Of a DNA stretch of 64,000 nt, positions 25,918 through 40,900 are shown piece by piece. This stretch comes from Oscheius dolichura (Eukaryota; Nematoda; Chromadorea; Rhabditida; Rhabditidae). A model generated the notes under the pieces. That model saw only the letters and a list, made by a program, of their open reading frames with translations. It did not search any database and was not told the origin of the DNA. The translations under genes were made by a program, and so were the position numbers. Each line of letters begins with the position of its first letter. Position 1 is the first letter of the stretch. The stretch is from positions 1,302,001-1,366,000 of the forward strand of contig OW051493.1 in NCBI GenBank assembly GCA_932521035.1, read 5' to 3'.

Positions 25918-28900
25918 GTGGGTAGCTGTTTTTTTCCTTGAAAAACGAGGGAATGTACATCAAATTGTTAGGTTTCGGGATCGTTCTATAATCTTGGTGA
26001 AAAATTATACCACAGTAATTTCTGGTTTGGCGACTTCACATTTTTCCAAATTTCAACTTTGCCTTATATTCTTACTCTAGAAATTGTTTTTACTTCGCGT
26101 TTAGCAGAAACTTTCCCAATTTTACTGCCACTCTTCCTAAATTTAATCCCTTTTTCTCTATTTTGAAGTCTAAAAACGGCTGGCAGTATTAGTGTAGAAA
26201 TTCCTTGAGCTTCAATTCCCTTTAAAAAGAAATGAGCAATAGAACATTAGGGATAATGCGATTTTTTTGGCTATAATCCAATTTTCTCATCAATTTTTAT
26301 GGATACAGCTCATTTTCTTGGTTTCACTGTTGGGTTAAAAGGAAAGCTCACGGATTACTTTTACTGTATCGGATCCATTGTTGATCAAATTTACCCAATT
26401 CTATCAATTTTTGGAATTGAAACTATCCAGCTTCATTGAATTCATAAAACGCGGTCAATTTCTTTGGCAAGGTTTCTGCTGCTCTCTATTTCGGCCCCCT
26501 TTTCTGCTTCAGGACCCAAAATTTCCAGTAATTATCCACTTCTTACCCAATTCTACCCGATCAGCTCATATTACGGTCTTTATTCTCCCCCTTTGTCCTC
26601 TCCTACTCCCTAAAAAAGCGGAAACTAATCTCCAAAGCATACCGCTCGCCTCCTTATAAGCACATAGGCATAAACGTGACAGGACCCGCAGTTACGTAAC
26701 TGTCCGGGGGGCTCCCCGTTGGGATGGACGGCAGCAGCCCGGCGTGAGTCAAGTGTTTTGAGCTGTGCCGCCTTTCGCGGCACGCGACAGTCCTTCGGGT
26801 CATTTAGGGAGCGAGGAGACGGGCTAAGAAAATCAGCAGTTCCATTGTTTCCCCCGGTTTATAAGGAGAGAGATCTCATTAGATGAACAGAGAGAATCAT
26901 CAGCAATTAGGGAAATCCAACTCCTCGGTTATGTCTTAATTGTATTTGTCCGGGGAGTAGGAAGGGGGCAGGGAGGACGTGTGAGCTTGTTACATGAACC
27001 CGTTGAGAATTGTGACAGATGGACAGGAGACTGGGAGAGAAGGAGAGGAAGGAAAGTGGGGAAAATTAACCGGGAACGGAGGAATACAGAAAGCAACCTA
27101 GAAATAAGAATCCTTACATTTTATTCCAAAATTGGAACAGAGAAAATACGATTCCAATCTAGTCCTTATCCAACGGATATTCTAAAAAATTCCACGGAAA
27201 AGCCTCTCCGCTGCGGGACCACGAAACTTTCAAACCTGATCCTGTGGTGAAGACGCGCCGCCAAATTTGAATCCGTTGAATATCCGTTGGAAATGGCCCA
27301 TAATAAAATCTCGGTCCTATCAGTTTGACTAAGAATTTCAAATCTTTTACGTCCCCGTTGAAATAAAGCGAATTTTGCCCTATTCTCATAATGGAACCCC
27401 GGTAATTTTGAAAATTTACGGTTACTGTACTTATTTTCCTACAAGGGCGTTTGAAACATCGCCGCGATTCTTCCTAGCCAAACTTTATTCAAACACCGAA
27501 ATATTAGAAAAACGCTCGGATGGTGCATTATAAAAACGTTTTTGGTTTTCTTTATATTGTTTTGGTAAAACTTCTAAAAGTGACGATTTCACGCTTTGAT
27601 TGTTTCTAGGTTTTTTTGATGATTTTCCCTAATTTTTGGTCAAAAACTTCCCGTTCCCGGGGACCACCAAGCGTGGAACAACTCAATTTACGTAAATTTT
27701 CTTCTCCTAGCGTGGATGAACTTCAAAAAAAGACAGGGGGAAACGATGAGACTTTGTATTACAAGAATATTACTAGCAAAATGCTTTTGGAAAAGGTCAT
27801 AAATTCAAATAATTGGACCGGAACCGGAAAAAATTCATCTAATGCTTCAAATTTTCCCTTTTATAGGCGCTCTTATTCCTTTTTTACTTTGGCTGCTTTA
27901 GATACGGAAAAACGGAATTTCCATGTTTTTTGGCTATTTCTTCCAATTTTTCCTGGCTACTACCATCCCCACTCTGCCCTCTGCTGCTGCTGCTCCGTTT
28001 CGTATGTTCAAATAAATGCCCCCTCTGTTGGGGGTACACGTACGCTCCGGCGTAATTTAGCTACACGGAATGGGGCTTCAGAACACATAGACCCGGCCGG
28101 GGGAAAGCCACAAACAGCTTTCCCCGGCGGCCTCTCGTAGTAAAATGAGTTTCTGTGTCTCTTTTTAACACCAGGGGAAATGATCAGAAGCCGGGGGCCA
28201 GCCGGGAGCAGCCACACACAAAGAATTGGCCGGGACTGGTGGGTCTCTAATGCGCATTTCCGTTGGGCATGGCGGCGACTAGCAGGCGGCAAATTCTCTC
28301 TCTCTCTCCTTTTAGAGCCCTGGAAAAAGGGAAGGACAGATTGGTTCCAGCCACGATAAATTAATTGGTAGCCGTGGAGGGACCACCGTGGGAAAGATTT
28401 AGCCAGTCTCATAAGAACAGGTGATTAAATAAGGAGCCACCGGGCCAGGGGGAGATCAATTACCTACCAACCGGGGGGGGGGGCAATACCATCAAAAAGG
28501 GGGCAGACGGTATATTCTAATCATTTTGGAGGTTTTTGGAAAGTAGTGCACAATGGTGTAATGGTATAGTGGTGCGCCGCGGTAAAACATCACGGGTTCG
28601 ATCCCCACCGTAGTCGAGGCATTTTTGCTTTTTTGAAGATCAGTTTCCAGCGATATTTTGAACCTTTTCCCGTGTCGTAGAGTCAGGGTTAATTACCCGC
28701 TCTCTCTCTCGCCTCCTCTCCTCGGAGCCCCAGTTATTTCTTACCGGGATTAGGAGCGGATTAGAGCAGAAAGCCAGCAGTTGGACCCTAGTAGGGGAGG
28801 TGGCAAGGGGGTAATCGTTGACGCAACCGGGGGGTCAGTCTCTTCCCTAATCTCTCCCTCTCTTACCCTAGCCAATACAATTACCGTTTCCGGTTCGCGG

Positions 28901-31900
28901 AGCTGTGAAGAGGGGCTCTTGGCAGGGAGAGAAGAGGGTAACTGTTATCGCTTGCCGCTTGGTCACTTGACAGCTTTGAGTCATTTGGGATGGCATTCAA
29001 TAGAGACATGTTATATTAGCGAAATGGAAAGAATGGAATTTTTAACGTTTTACTGGAACTAGAAAAACATTAGAGCAGGGAAACAAATTCACTTTTGTGG
29101 TGCTGCGATAAAGCCATTTCTAAAAGCGTTACCACCTAAAAAATCATCTAGAATATGTACATTTTCTCATTTTCCGCGTAATGCAGCACTGTAAATTGGA
29201 AATTCCTAGTTTTTATTGTTTTACTGAAAATAGAAAAGTTCAAGGTTTACTCGGACTGGTGGTACTGGTAACATACACAAAAAATTCAATGGTTTCTTCC
29301 AACATGACGCCTTGTAAACACCAGGCAGCTCTGTGAAACAAGCGTTGTTCGACTCTATTTCCACCAAATCTTTCGAAGTTTTGTCCTCCCTTTATCAGTT
29401 TTCCAGAATTCAAATGTCACTTGTACAATACCACTAGTGAGCCACTTTTCTGCTCAAATCAGTAGATTCTGTGAAATTCTTTATGCTACGGTTATTCCAT
29501 TTATGTGATAAATTTTGAACAGTGTCAATTCATCGGGTTATCGGGCTTTTCTTTTATATAAATTACACCCTGTAAACGACGAGCAATGGGAAGAACAACA
29601 AAAAGCCAGCCCATCTCCATAAGTTTTTCTTGAATTTTATCGTCTATTTATTAACTTTGCCAGACTTTAGAAATTGTTTCTTGTATCAATAGGTCTCTAA
29701 AAACAATTCAGTTTCCCACAATTTTCGAGTTTTTTTTTCATATTTTACCGTTCCTTTATCTATTTTTCGCACTTTTAGAATCATTCGTTGGGCAGAATCC
29801 ATTCTCAAAAATTTCGGTCAATTGTTTTGGTGTCTCTGGTGGCCATAACCAGTCCAATAACCGTTCCATCTCCGCTCTTGCACAGCTTTTGTTTCCAACA
29901 ACGCCATACAAATGACGCCCTGTAAACGTCAAGCAAATAGAGGAAAAAAGATGAAAATTCTGCCATTTATGGAGACTTTTTCCAGTTTTATCCAGCCTTT
30001 ATCTACTTTCTTCAATTTTTGAGTACTATTGGATAGGATGAGTTCTTTTTCAAAAATTTCGGTCAATTGTTTTGGTGTTCTCGGTGGCCCTGACCAGTCC
30101 AACAACCGTTGCCTCTCCTCTGTTGCGCATTAGACTGCCTCGTTAACGACGACGATCACCTGTCCCCCTGTCCAGTACTGTCCCCCTTCTCATATTGCTC
30201 CCCCCGGTCGCTTTTCTGCCCATCCAAAACCTCATAATGAGCGCCTCCAATGACCTCAATCGTCGTTTTTCCCATGCATAGGGGAGACAGAGGGCAGGGA
30301 GGGGATTTGATCGGGTGGCTATTGTTTTCTGGGCAGGCAATTTTTGTCTTTATGAGGGGGAAAACTAATAGCCACCGTATCGTAGGGGGAGAGGGAGACA
30401 GCAGCCTTTTTTGAACTCTCTCTCCCGGTTGAAAAGAGCGGGTTGATTGGATAGAGAAGCGAGCGAACGCCGTCGGCGGGGCACACCACAAATGGCTATT
30501 TTTTGATACGCAGAACATGGCCTACTTTATAGGGTGGGGGAGAAAGTGAAGCAGAGGTGAAAAGTTATAAAGGGATGGAGATGAGAAAAAGTGAAATATT
30601 AGAATTTAGGAAAACGTTTGGTCTTAAGAGAGTAAAGAAATGGCCGAGATATGATCAAATAAAATCACCTAAACATGGAAAAATAAGAATTTTTTGGGGA
30701 AAGTTCCAGTTTCGAGTTTCCTTTATTATTTTTCGGTATTATTAGAATACATTACTCGCTAGATAATGTCTAATTTTATTCATTCTTCTCTTTTTCTATC
30801 GTAATACTCATTTCCTCCTCTTCCCAGGTTCACCTTTCCCATGCCAGCTCATCTCTCCTACTCATCCCACCGGCTGACTTGCCTCCCTGGTTCAATCTGA
30901 TCTTTTCTCCCCCGGTGTGCCAGATGGTCTCCCCTCCTCTTCTCACTAGTCAAACGGCCAGAAATGTACCGGGAAAGACAGTTTTATCAGTGGGAAAAGA
31001 AGGGGAAATGGACAGATCTAGCCATAAACACGGGTTAGTCACTGATATAGTCACAGAGATAGACAGGCGGGGAGAGAGAGCCGGAGGATGATTCAGGGGA
31101 AGGGAAGGGTGGATAAGGACAGGAACGGGGGAAATTTCTGAAGGGGGATGGGGATTTTTAGAGCAAAAAGGAGAGAAATTTATCTGTTTTGCTCAGTTCA
31201 TAAAAGCGAAAACTTTGAGAGAATGATGGTTGTCTAGACGAAAAAAGTTTGCACGACGATTACAAAACGTAAAGATGGAATTGCAGAAACCCGGTGAAAA
31301 AAAACGGTTTGTTTAGGTTTTATTGGTTCTATAAAAACAACAAAATTCAATTATTGCACTTTCTGACCCAACCCCCCTACAATTCTCCCAGTTGATGTTT
31401 CAATTTTGGCATAAAAGCTAAAAATTTGAGTGAATTACGATTGAAGAGGGAGGAACAGCATGCATGATGTTTACAAGACGTAAGACTACAAAAAAGCTAC
31501 TAAGTGAATTCTGGAAGTTTTTTTGGGTTTTATTGGCTCCCTAAAAACTAAAAGTTTCCATTTATTTCGTTACTCCTCTAGCTCCTGCTATTTTTTGACA
31601 CAGACTCATACAATTTTGCCCCTAGTTGATGTTTCAATTCTCGCACAAAAGTTAAAATTTTGAGAGAATTGTGATCGGCGCGAGCTGGAGCTGGAAATTA
31701 GCATGCATGATGTTTACAAAGCGTAAGAATGAAGCAATTTTTGAACTACAAGAATGATTTTTGGGGATTTTCCGAGTTTTATTGCCTCCATAAAAGCTTC
31801 CAAATTTCAATTTTTTTTTTCTACTGCATTCTCACACTTTTTCGGCTTGAGAATGATCCAAAAAGAGCCAGACCATAACTCCTCCGAAGGTGTCAAATAT

Positions 31901-34900
31901 CCAGACGAGATCTCTTTGACTCTTTGCCGGTCGCTGTCATCAATTGCGTCTCCAGCTGCTAATAGATAGCCATCTCCAAAGAGAGCCTCAGTATGCGGGG
32001 AGAGAGGACCTAGAGCCTTGGAGATAAGCGGCCGCCATACGATAACTGACGAGGGCGGATGACAGGCGGGGGGACTAACACCATCCGGCAACAGAATTTG
32101 GGAGGGAGCGAAGGAAATTTGACAAAATTGAAATATTTTGATAGTTTTCATAATATCACCACCTTGAAGCTCAAAAAATCCCAAAAATTTCCAGTCAAAA
32201 ATCTCATTTTTCTTATGTTTCAGTTACCGTACGTGAGTAAGTGCGCCCCAATGAAAATAACTTGTAAATCGCTCTAAAACTGACTGCTACAGCCAGCTCC
32301 AGCCATCTGCCCCCATTTGTTGTGTTGCCTCCTTTGTTAATACCTCCTCCCAGCCGATTTTAATGACCCCTATTAGCCTCCCCCTATCGATTACAACGAT
32401 CTTTCCACCCTTCCCGCTTTATGAGCCGGTCAGCTCAAAAGAAACAGCTCCAATTAGCTGACCATTCTGTCCCCACCCTCCTCCCCTGCCAAGTGAGGTG
32501 ATAGCTTCCCGGCTGGGTTTGACACACCGCCACAAGGAGAGACTAGTGCTAATTGCTCCCTTTCTCACCCAAAGCGTGGGGCAATGTCTCAGTCTCAACC
32601 TCAGCTGATGGCAGGAGCTGATTGGTGAGGGATGAGGGGTGAGGGAGGAGAGCAAGGGAATGAAGGCAGGAGAGAAATCGGGGAATGAAATTGTGATGAC
32701 CTGAGTGTAGTCGCAGCAATATTGAGGATCTCTATTGCTACTTTTCTAGAGATTTCGAAAAAGTAAAAATTTGAAAATTCGAATTGTTCCGAAAAGTCTA
32801 GAAATATACAGTTGGTCAAAGGAAAACAATTTATGAGTCGGTACATGCTTTAATTCAATTTTGGCGCAGTTAGGTAAGCTGGCGCGCGGATTACGGTAAC
32901 TAAAAATGAAATTATTGAAAATTCGCGACAGTTCTTTCGCGCTACTTCATCTTCTTTGTTTTTCTTCATATAAACCTTATTTGAAGCTAAAAAAAACAGG
33001 AAAAATACGTATAAAAACGAGAAAAATAGCTAGAAATTGGCATTTTTATAGCGGTGTAACAGCGCTCTAATGCTAACGCCTTCGTTTTCCTATTTTCAAG
33101 TTTTAGCACAAAAAAACTAGAGCGAAACAGATCCAAATCCATCACAAAACATATAAAATTTGAAAATACTATCTAGCTGGTTAGAATCAATCAGCCTCAT
33201 TCCGTATTATTCTTATTCTCTCGCCAAAACCGTCTAAAATTTCAAAAATCTCTATTCTTTCTCCCTAAAAATAGCTTCAAAATGTGTTCATATTACATTT
33301 CCCCGGTTTATGGCGCTCCGTTCCTTTTTCTTTCTGCAGCCGTTGACCTTTTCCCTCCTTCTCCCTCGATTTCCTGTCCCGCCATGCCCTGGAGTGCTTT
33401 ATGGCTAGAAGAGAGATAGATCTTTCCCCTCAGGGCAGGGAGAGAATCACTTTGTGGCCGGGCTAAGAATATCCTTCGGAAGAAAGACGATCTCTCCAGG
33501 ATAGAGCCCCCTTTCTCACACGATATGGCCCCCCTCCCTTTCTATCTCTAACTAACGAAGGGGTGAAAAGGAGGGGGCTTGTTTGTGGCGAGTGACAAGT
33601 CCCCCAGGGGGGAAGTGACCTCCGGATGGGTGCAATTGACACATTGGTATGCTTAGGACTGGCTAACACGATTAATGGCCGGACGGGCGATACTCAGCAC
33701 CGCTGACAATCTAATGCACACGCAGGAGGGGAAAGGGAGGGAAAGGAAAAATTACAAAAAGAGCTTGTGAACCGGAGGCACTGATGATTCTGCTATTTTA
33801 CGGCCTGCTAAAAACATAAGAAATTGGATCATTTTAGACGGAAAATTAGCAAAAGAATTGAAATTTCTTCCCGTTTTATTCTGTCTACTAAAAGTGGCGC
33901 ATTATTGTTCAAACAATAATTGAACACCAGTTATTGTAGAAGAAAAATTGGAACAACAACTCCTCCCACCAGTTTTTCTTCTCATTTCACTTTACCCAAG
34001 TATTCCCCCTGAAAAAGTTGAAAACTTCTAGGATTACGGTAATTTGTTGACTCTTTTTTCTCGCAACAAAAGTTTTCTGCGACATTTTGGCATAATTTCG
34101 TCGACGTATCTGATGTATCGAACGAGTGCATTTTGCTAACTTTTATATAAAAACTCGGTAAAACATTTTAAGAATTTGAGAATATTTCACTTGGCTTATA
34201 AGATTTTGACCCAGTTGGTGCTCTAGACGATAATATGCCGCGTCCACCCGCCCTTATTTCCCGCCGAGTACTCTCCTTTCAAAAAATTGAAAAATCGGTG
34301 GATTACGGTAATTTTTGCCAATTTTTTGAAGTTATGCCCAACGCGAGTAATTTGCCGCTTTTGATATAAAAACTTCCCAAAACTCAAAAAATTTCGGAAA
34401 TATTTCACCTGGCCTATAAGTTTTTTGACAACCGTTGTTGTTTCACTGTTGCCGATAGAAAAAGACGATAGAAGTTAGCCATCTGTCTGTCCATATTTCC
34501 CGCATGCTCTTTCCGTCTCATGTTCTGTTGCTTGTCCTCCCCCTCTTCTGTGATTATCCCCGCCCTCCTGTCCCCTGGTCGGCTCATTTTATGTGGTAAG
34601 AGGAGCAGACCATCTGGGAGATGACTTTACTCCGTGAGACGAGAGCCCGAATCTCCAACTAATCCCTCCCGCAAACATTAGGCTTTGATGCTACCGACAG
34701 GAGGAAGAGGGGAGGGGGAGGAAGAAGTTTTTGGCTACCCGGGGAGGAGGACAACGGGTAGGGGAGGGGTTAATTACAGTCAAGAGAGCTAGCCGATGAT
34801 CAATTAACAACAGGGAGGGAGCGGACAAGACGGGCAGCAGCGGGTGGTCCGGCCGGATTACAAGGAAGAATTAGCGCAAAAGTAGCGACGAAACTTGGAA

Positions 34901-37900
34901 ATCTGATTTTTATTGGTTACCCTTGAAACTTAAAATATAGTTATCCTAACAAGTACATTGTAAGGATATGACTTTCACAAACTTTTAAAAACTTTCAACA
35001 AAATCAGAAAATACGCGCGCCATTGGCAGAAGGCAATGACAACAACCTTCTGGCTTCAGAAATTTTGCTTCCTTTTTAGTGTCTTGGGCGTCATTTTTCG
35101 GAAATCGTTTCAGTAGATAGACATAAACTGGCGACGTCAAAGAAAAGTATTGCAAAGGCTGGTGATCAACCTATTCGGCTAAGCTATGAGGTTTTACGGT
35201 AGCCATTATACGCAAATTCGTTTGATCTGTAGTGGGGTCGGTTTGTTGTGGTCTTCAAAATTTCTTCAAATTCTACAGTATCAGAGAATCCATTTTAGCC
35301 TGCCGTTCAATTTGAAAACCGCTGAGTTTCGCTTTGGTTTGTTTTACCAGCTTCTTATAAAATCCTTACTGCCCCTGTATTCGCTGAGCTTTTTTCGGTG
35401 AATTCTCTAAAATTCCAGTTTCACTGAAAAATGACTGTACGCCGCCCAAAAAAGTGTTAGTTTTTCTTGTTCTTCAATTAGCCTACTTATTTGTTTCCCC
35501 CCGGCAGTACACCACTCCTCCTTTGCCGCTGACAATCCTTTTCCCTTCCAAACTCTTTCATTCTGTTTCAAGTGCCATTTGCCCCTATTAGTCCATCTTC
35601 AAGTCGTCCTTTTCTCGCTCCTTCTTCAGTAGATAGGAGGGGGAATCAGCCCTATTTAATTAGAAATTAAAGCAGAGAAAAAGGCAGCCGGGTGGCTTAT
35701 TTATTTGACTCTCGGGAGCTCCGTCCGTTGGCTACCGATAAGTGGGTTATTATTGACGTAAGGTTATGCCTTTTGATGAGCGAAGGAAGACGATACGCCG
35801 GCTGGAAAGAGGGGAGAGAGAGTAGCCTCCGTATGTGCAAATAGAAACACGGTCAACAGGCAGCGGAAGGGGAAGAGAAGGGAAGGGAGAGAGACCCCCC
35901 AGGGGGGAATTACAACCCGTGCAATGTGGGCGAATGGTATGCAAACCGGGGCTAGGGGCGCGAAAGGTGGCGGCTACTACTGGGGTTAGCCAGGGAGAAA
36001 GATAAGGGATTCCGGGAAGAAATACTGGGAAAAAATGAGTATTGTTTGTAATAAAAAACAAAAAAAAAGAGCAACAAGAAAGTTGATCCAATTCTCTTAT
36101 TGGGTAATTGAAACTTTCCAAAAATAGAATTTATCCATTTTTGATGTAATAGTTTTGGTGGCTGGTTAGAGAATGGCAAGATGAGATAAATGGAGTAAAA
36201 AAGGATAGCCGAAACTGGAAAGAAATGCTAAAGAAACAGGAATTTGGTAGAACAATGATTACGAAATACCATATTTTCTAAAAATGCGCGGAGCGTTATT
36301 GAATCAGTAAAAGAGTTTGGTTCTCTTTTCTTATATTCCAGTTGAAATATAAAAATAAAAATGATATAGAAAGACAATAATACTTCACTCGAATTACCGG
36401 GAAAAAAATAACAACAAACATGGGAGAAATAGGATAATTTTGGTTGAAAAAATGAGATTGAGAAGGGTAGTTCTATTTACGTTTTGCTTGAAAAATTGAA
36501 TATTCCCATTTTTTTGAGTTCCGGCGAGAAGATTTGAACAACTTTGATTTTGAAAAGTCGCTAAGACATCACCTCTTATTTATTGTCCTAATTCCCCAAA
36601 TTTCAGGTAAAGAACTGCAGCTGACCGTCTGCGAGGGACAGGAAGCCTACCTCAAATGTGATCCCGGTTTGGTGATTCAAGTTGTACGGGCCAATTATGG
36701 ACGATACACTCAAATGGTACGTTTCTTTTCATGCCCCTATCAATAGATCGTTTTCGACATTTTTGATTTTAAAGTCACCGTAAAACATGAAGGAAAAATG
36801 GCCCAAAGAACACAAAAAATGGTCATTTTTCTCCCATTTTTTGGTCAATTTTCACAAATATTTCTACTGTTTCGGCTGCTGATTAAAATAATAATCTTTT
36901 CTGGACCATAGTGATGGTATGGAGTTGAGCAAACAATTAATTTTCAGGCTTGTATCGACCCAGACGATCAGGAGACCCTGGACGACTTGGAGAACCTGCA
37001 GAAGACGTGCCACAACCCGGCGTCGGGCCTGATTCTCGCCAATAAGTGAGTCTATTTCCCTTTCCCACCGTATTTACACCTCCTACCCCCCTTGGTTAAA
37101 TAATTCCCCCTCCTGTCGCCTGTGTCTGACTAGAATAGAAGTGGCATAGGTAACGACGACTGACACTTGTTGTCTCTCTGTGTGAATGATTCACGGCCAG
37201 GGAGAGAGGCGGCATCTCGCCTTTTAGGGGGTCTCTCCCTCTCTGATTGCCGGCCCGGCTGATCTGCTTGCACATAATAAAATAGGGACACTCTCGAGAG
37301 GAGCAAGGCAGAGCAGGGCAGAACTAGAGGGGGAACGACTTTTATGATCGGGAAGGGGGGGACCAGTCGGGAGGATGAGAAGCTGGCTCTTTTTAGGGGA
37401 AGAATGGTTAGAAAAATTGGTCAGAACTCTGAAATATTCAATGGAAAACAGGATCGATCCATTTGTCTATTGACCATTTTCGGTTCCATGCCGCCAATAA
37501 GAAGGAATGTTGAAACTTTTGAGAGTTCATCTTCCTTCTGGTCTATTCATCTCGCTACCGAATTTTCCCGTTATCTTGAAAATAGGAGCACGTGTAGAAA
37601 GGTGTTTTTCTTGAGATAAAGCTTCAAAAGTAACCCGAAATCCCAAAAAAAATAGAGGAAATTTGAGTGGAAATAGCGAAAAGCGACTAATTCAGGCATT
37701 ATTACCGACAAGTAAAAAGTGAAACCGCTGAGAGAGCATATATTATTTTGAGTTCCTTGCTGGTTATAAGAAGTAACGTTGAATCTTTTGAAAGTTCTCT
37801 CCCCAAACCCCTACAAACCGATTCAAATTATCCCGTTTTGACAATTTTATCCTCTGAAAAGGACGGATGAATTAGTTCGAGTTGCACGTCGCTTATAAGA

Positions 37901-40900
37901 ATCCGTTTTGAAATTTTTGAAACTCTATTTCAAGATCTACTGCTTGTTCTGGTCTCCCTACTTAGGATAACTAAAATTACCCCCGTTTTTGGTGGTTTAT
38001 GGAAGAAAAGCGAAGCTGGTAAAGAGAAGAACCGGCTCATTTTGAAAAGAAATCTATGAAAACGCAAAAAAAATATGATTTTCTGTTGAAAATAATGGAG
38101 AAGTAGCAGTCTTATTTGAAGTCTCGTATTATTTTGGGTTCTGGGTGGCTAATAAGAAGGAATCTCGAAACTTTTGATAGTTATCCTTCTGCAACTTTCT
38201 GCTCCTTCCCAATCCTAGCGAATTACTTCTTCTGTTAGTAGTACTTATGCCCTTCGCCTACTCTCTCTCTCTCTCCCCCGGCATGTTGTCCTCCGAAGAA
38301 CAACAGTCACAGCGGGAGTCGACGGCGGTCAGCCCCGACAGAAAAGACCTTGAGATGCGGCGGATTTGCTCGAGATCCGATTGTCTTTCTTTTGTCACCG
38401 GGCGATTGTCTTTTAGTTAGGCGAGGGAGCGGCTGGAGGGGGAAAGGGGAAAGGAAACTGACCAGAAGACGGGGGATGTAGTGAAATTTGAAGAAAGGAT
38501 GAAGTGAGAACTATTTTTTCTAATTTCATTCTCTATATGAATTCTAACTAGAACATGAAAAAATACTAATATTTTCTATAACAATTATCCTTTCAAGATC
38601 AGCAAATTGTTGAATTTTTTATGTTTTTTGGAGTACTCAAAAAGTTCAACGAAGGGCACAATTTTGCTCTGCGCCTCGCCTACTCTCTATACCAAGTTTT
38701 CTTCCATCAACTGGTCAAAATTCCTTCCCCTCGTATTATTTCGGTTCCAAGAGAGAGTACTAGACCTGGAAAAATAGCTACCTTCCCCTTCCAAGTCATT
38801 TTTTCTGTTGAAACCAGTGAAATTAGCGCAAAACCCTGAATTTTTAACAGTTAGACCGTATTTTGGATCTTACAAGGAACCATTGGCTGATACGGCTATT
38901 ATTTGTATTATGTTGACCCCATAAAACAGAAAATTTCCCATTTATAGCTAAATGTAGTCTTCTATCCTTTTTCGCCGTCCCTATACAAAATTAACCATTT
39001 TCTAAAAATTTTCACGGCTCCCATATAAGAATTTCAAAGATACTTTCACTGCTAGATGACGTAGAAACATGTCTACAACGATTAATTTTTAACTTTTCAA
39101 GGAGGGCATTTAATGATTCGCTGAGGATTTCCCGTTGTTGATTGAACATTTTCTATCCTTTCCCACCTCTCTCCCCTGTTCCTCTACCATAAAACACCAA
39201 ATTTTTCTGTTCATTTGCAGCAAAAAAACTCAGTTCTCCGTTGGTTTTTCTGTACAAAATTAACTTCGTTTTTTTTTCATTTTCAAACCCCCAATATAAG
39301 GACTTCAAAGATGTTTATGCTGTTAGGCGGTTAGGTGTTTGTCACTACAACCAATTTTTAATTTTTCAATGAGGACATTTAATGATTCTTCTGAGTATTT
39401 CTTGATTCATTCGCTGGTCCTCCGCTTCTTTCCCCCGCTGTTCCCTTTCTCCCTTCTAGTCTCCAGAAAACTTCACATTCCCACCGTCCTCACCTTTCCT
39501 TCCGCCCTTCCTGTCCCGTATACAAGCCATAAATTCAAATTTCATGCAGGTCGCATGTCGCTCGCGCGGCTCTTTTTGCCGTGTTGTCGAGGCCAGCCAT
39601 CCAGCCAGCTGCTATCCCCCCTCTGATGGTGTCAAATACCATGTTCAGCCGGGCAAAGAAGCGTCCTCGTCGCCGGACAAAATATGGGGGTCATTGGCCG
39701 GTTTTAATATGGGGGCACATCATTCTTCCCCCTAGTTTTTTAGAAGGAGGATGCCCCCGGGGGGATTAGACATCTCGAAGGGGGCAAAAATTTGCATATT
39801 TGCCCCCTCTTTTGGCGGGTTTCTTTTCTTCTTGTTGCCCCCGCGAAGAGGACCCTTGAGGCCGGCGGGAAAGGGAAATCCCCTCCAAATTGGGGACCAC
39901 CTAGAATTGACCATAAAATCGAGATATTCCGACGGCTAAACTGGATTAAAATGGAGCAGTTGGCTCTTAAAATAGACGGGAAACAATTAAAAACTACGAC
40001 ATTTCTCAAATTACAGTCGGTAAACGACAAACAACAGTTTAGATTGACGTTGGAAAACAATAAATTATCAAAAAAGAAGGAGAGATAAAGGTCATCTGTC
40101 TTAGCTGATTGACCGTGACTGATGTTATCGCGGGAAATAGTAACTGGGGGAACGGAAGATATGAAGAAGGGAAGGGAATTTTGAGAATATAATGTAGCGA
40201 CTGGGATATTTAGCTATTTAGCTGGGATACTGAAGTTATTATTTTGACACCAAGTAGATTTTAGTCACCACAATCCATGCATTTTTTCTTGTAACAGTCG
40301 CGATCAAAGTTTGCTGCTCAAAAACGTCGATGGAAATGGTTTCCGCTGTTTTCTAATGTTTTAAAACTTCTTTATAAAATTCTAGAAACTTTTCATTGTG
40401 CTAGACGATGAAACATTGCCAGTTGAGAGGAGAAAACGGCAGGGAAGACTGATTTCTGGAAGTATTGACTTTTTTTGGTGAAAATTGTTTCACTTTGGCT
40501 ATTTACATTTTGATTCAAGTCAATGCTTCAATATATGTAGAAAAAAGTGTTTATCCAACTTTTCGCAAATTCAAACACTCCACAGTAAGATTATGTCCAT
40601 TCCAATACTTTTACCGCATTATGACATCCTAATAAGGCGTTTCCGAAACATTCCAGCCGTTTCTTTGGCTAATAGGAAGGCGATAATTTTTCGGTTTTAC
40701 CAGTTCGATTTATGGAAATTGCTTCACAAAATCTCCATAGTGTAACATTTTTCTTCTGATCAAAAAATAGCTGGCAGATTGGCTGGCTGGTTGGTTGATT
40801 GATGACGGTCGGTATCGGTCAAAGGATTAGCCGAGTGACCGAGTCGATCTTTCTCCTCTGTCTCTCTCCCGTCTCTATTTCTCGAGAATCGTCCGTCGGT

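Larger units (their letters stand above)
25918..36606 (+). other. lat-1 intron 1 (10.7 kb): islands, tandem arrays, MITE, tRNA-like relic
   Basis: I found no nested gene. The contents are pyrimidine-to-purine islands at about 26560-27070, 27960-28480, 28700-28950, 30160-30440, 30800-31150, 32290-32690, 33300-33760, 34500-34830 and 35480-36010, separated by AT-rich DNA with diverged direct repeats. The 174-codon frame at 27616-28140 has no family resemblance or splice context and is taken as chance. The GC-rich islands look more constrained than the rest; regulatory use is inferred. Confidence 0.6.

Noticed and set aside
27616-28140. 174-codon plus-strand frame in lat-1 intron 1
   Set aside because: It has no family resemblance, no splice context, and mixed low-complexity composition that changes character along its length.
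28553-28635. A working tRNA gene
   Set aside because: Acceptor and anticodon stems cannot be paired, so I list it only as a relic.
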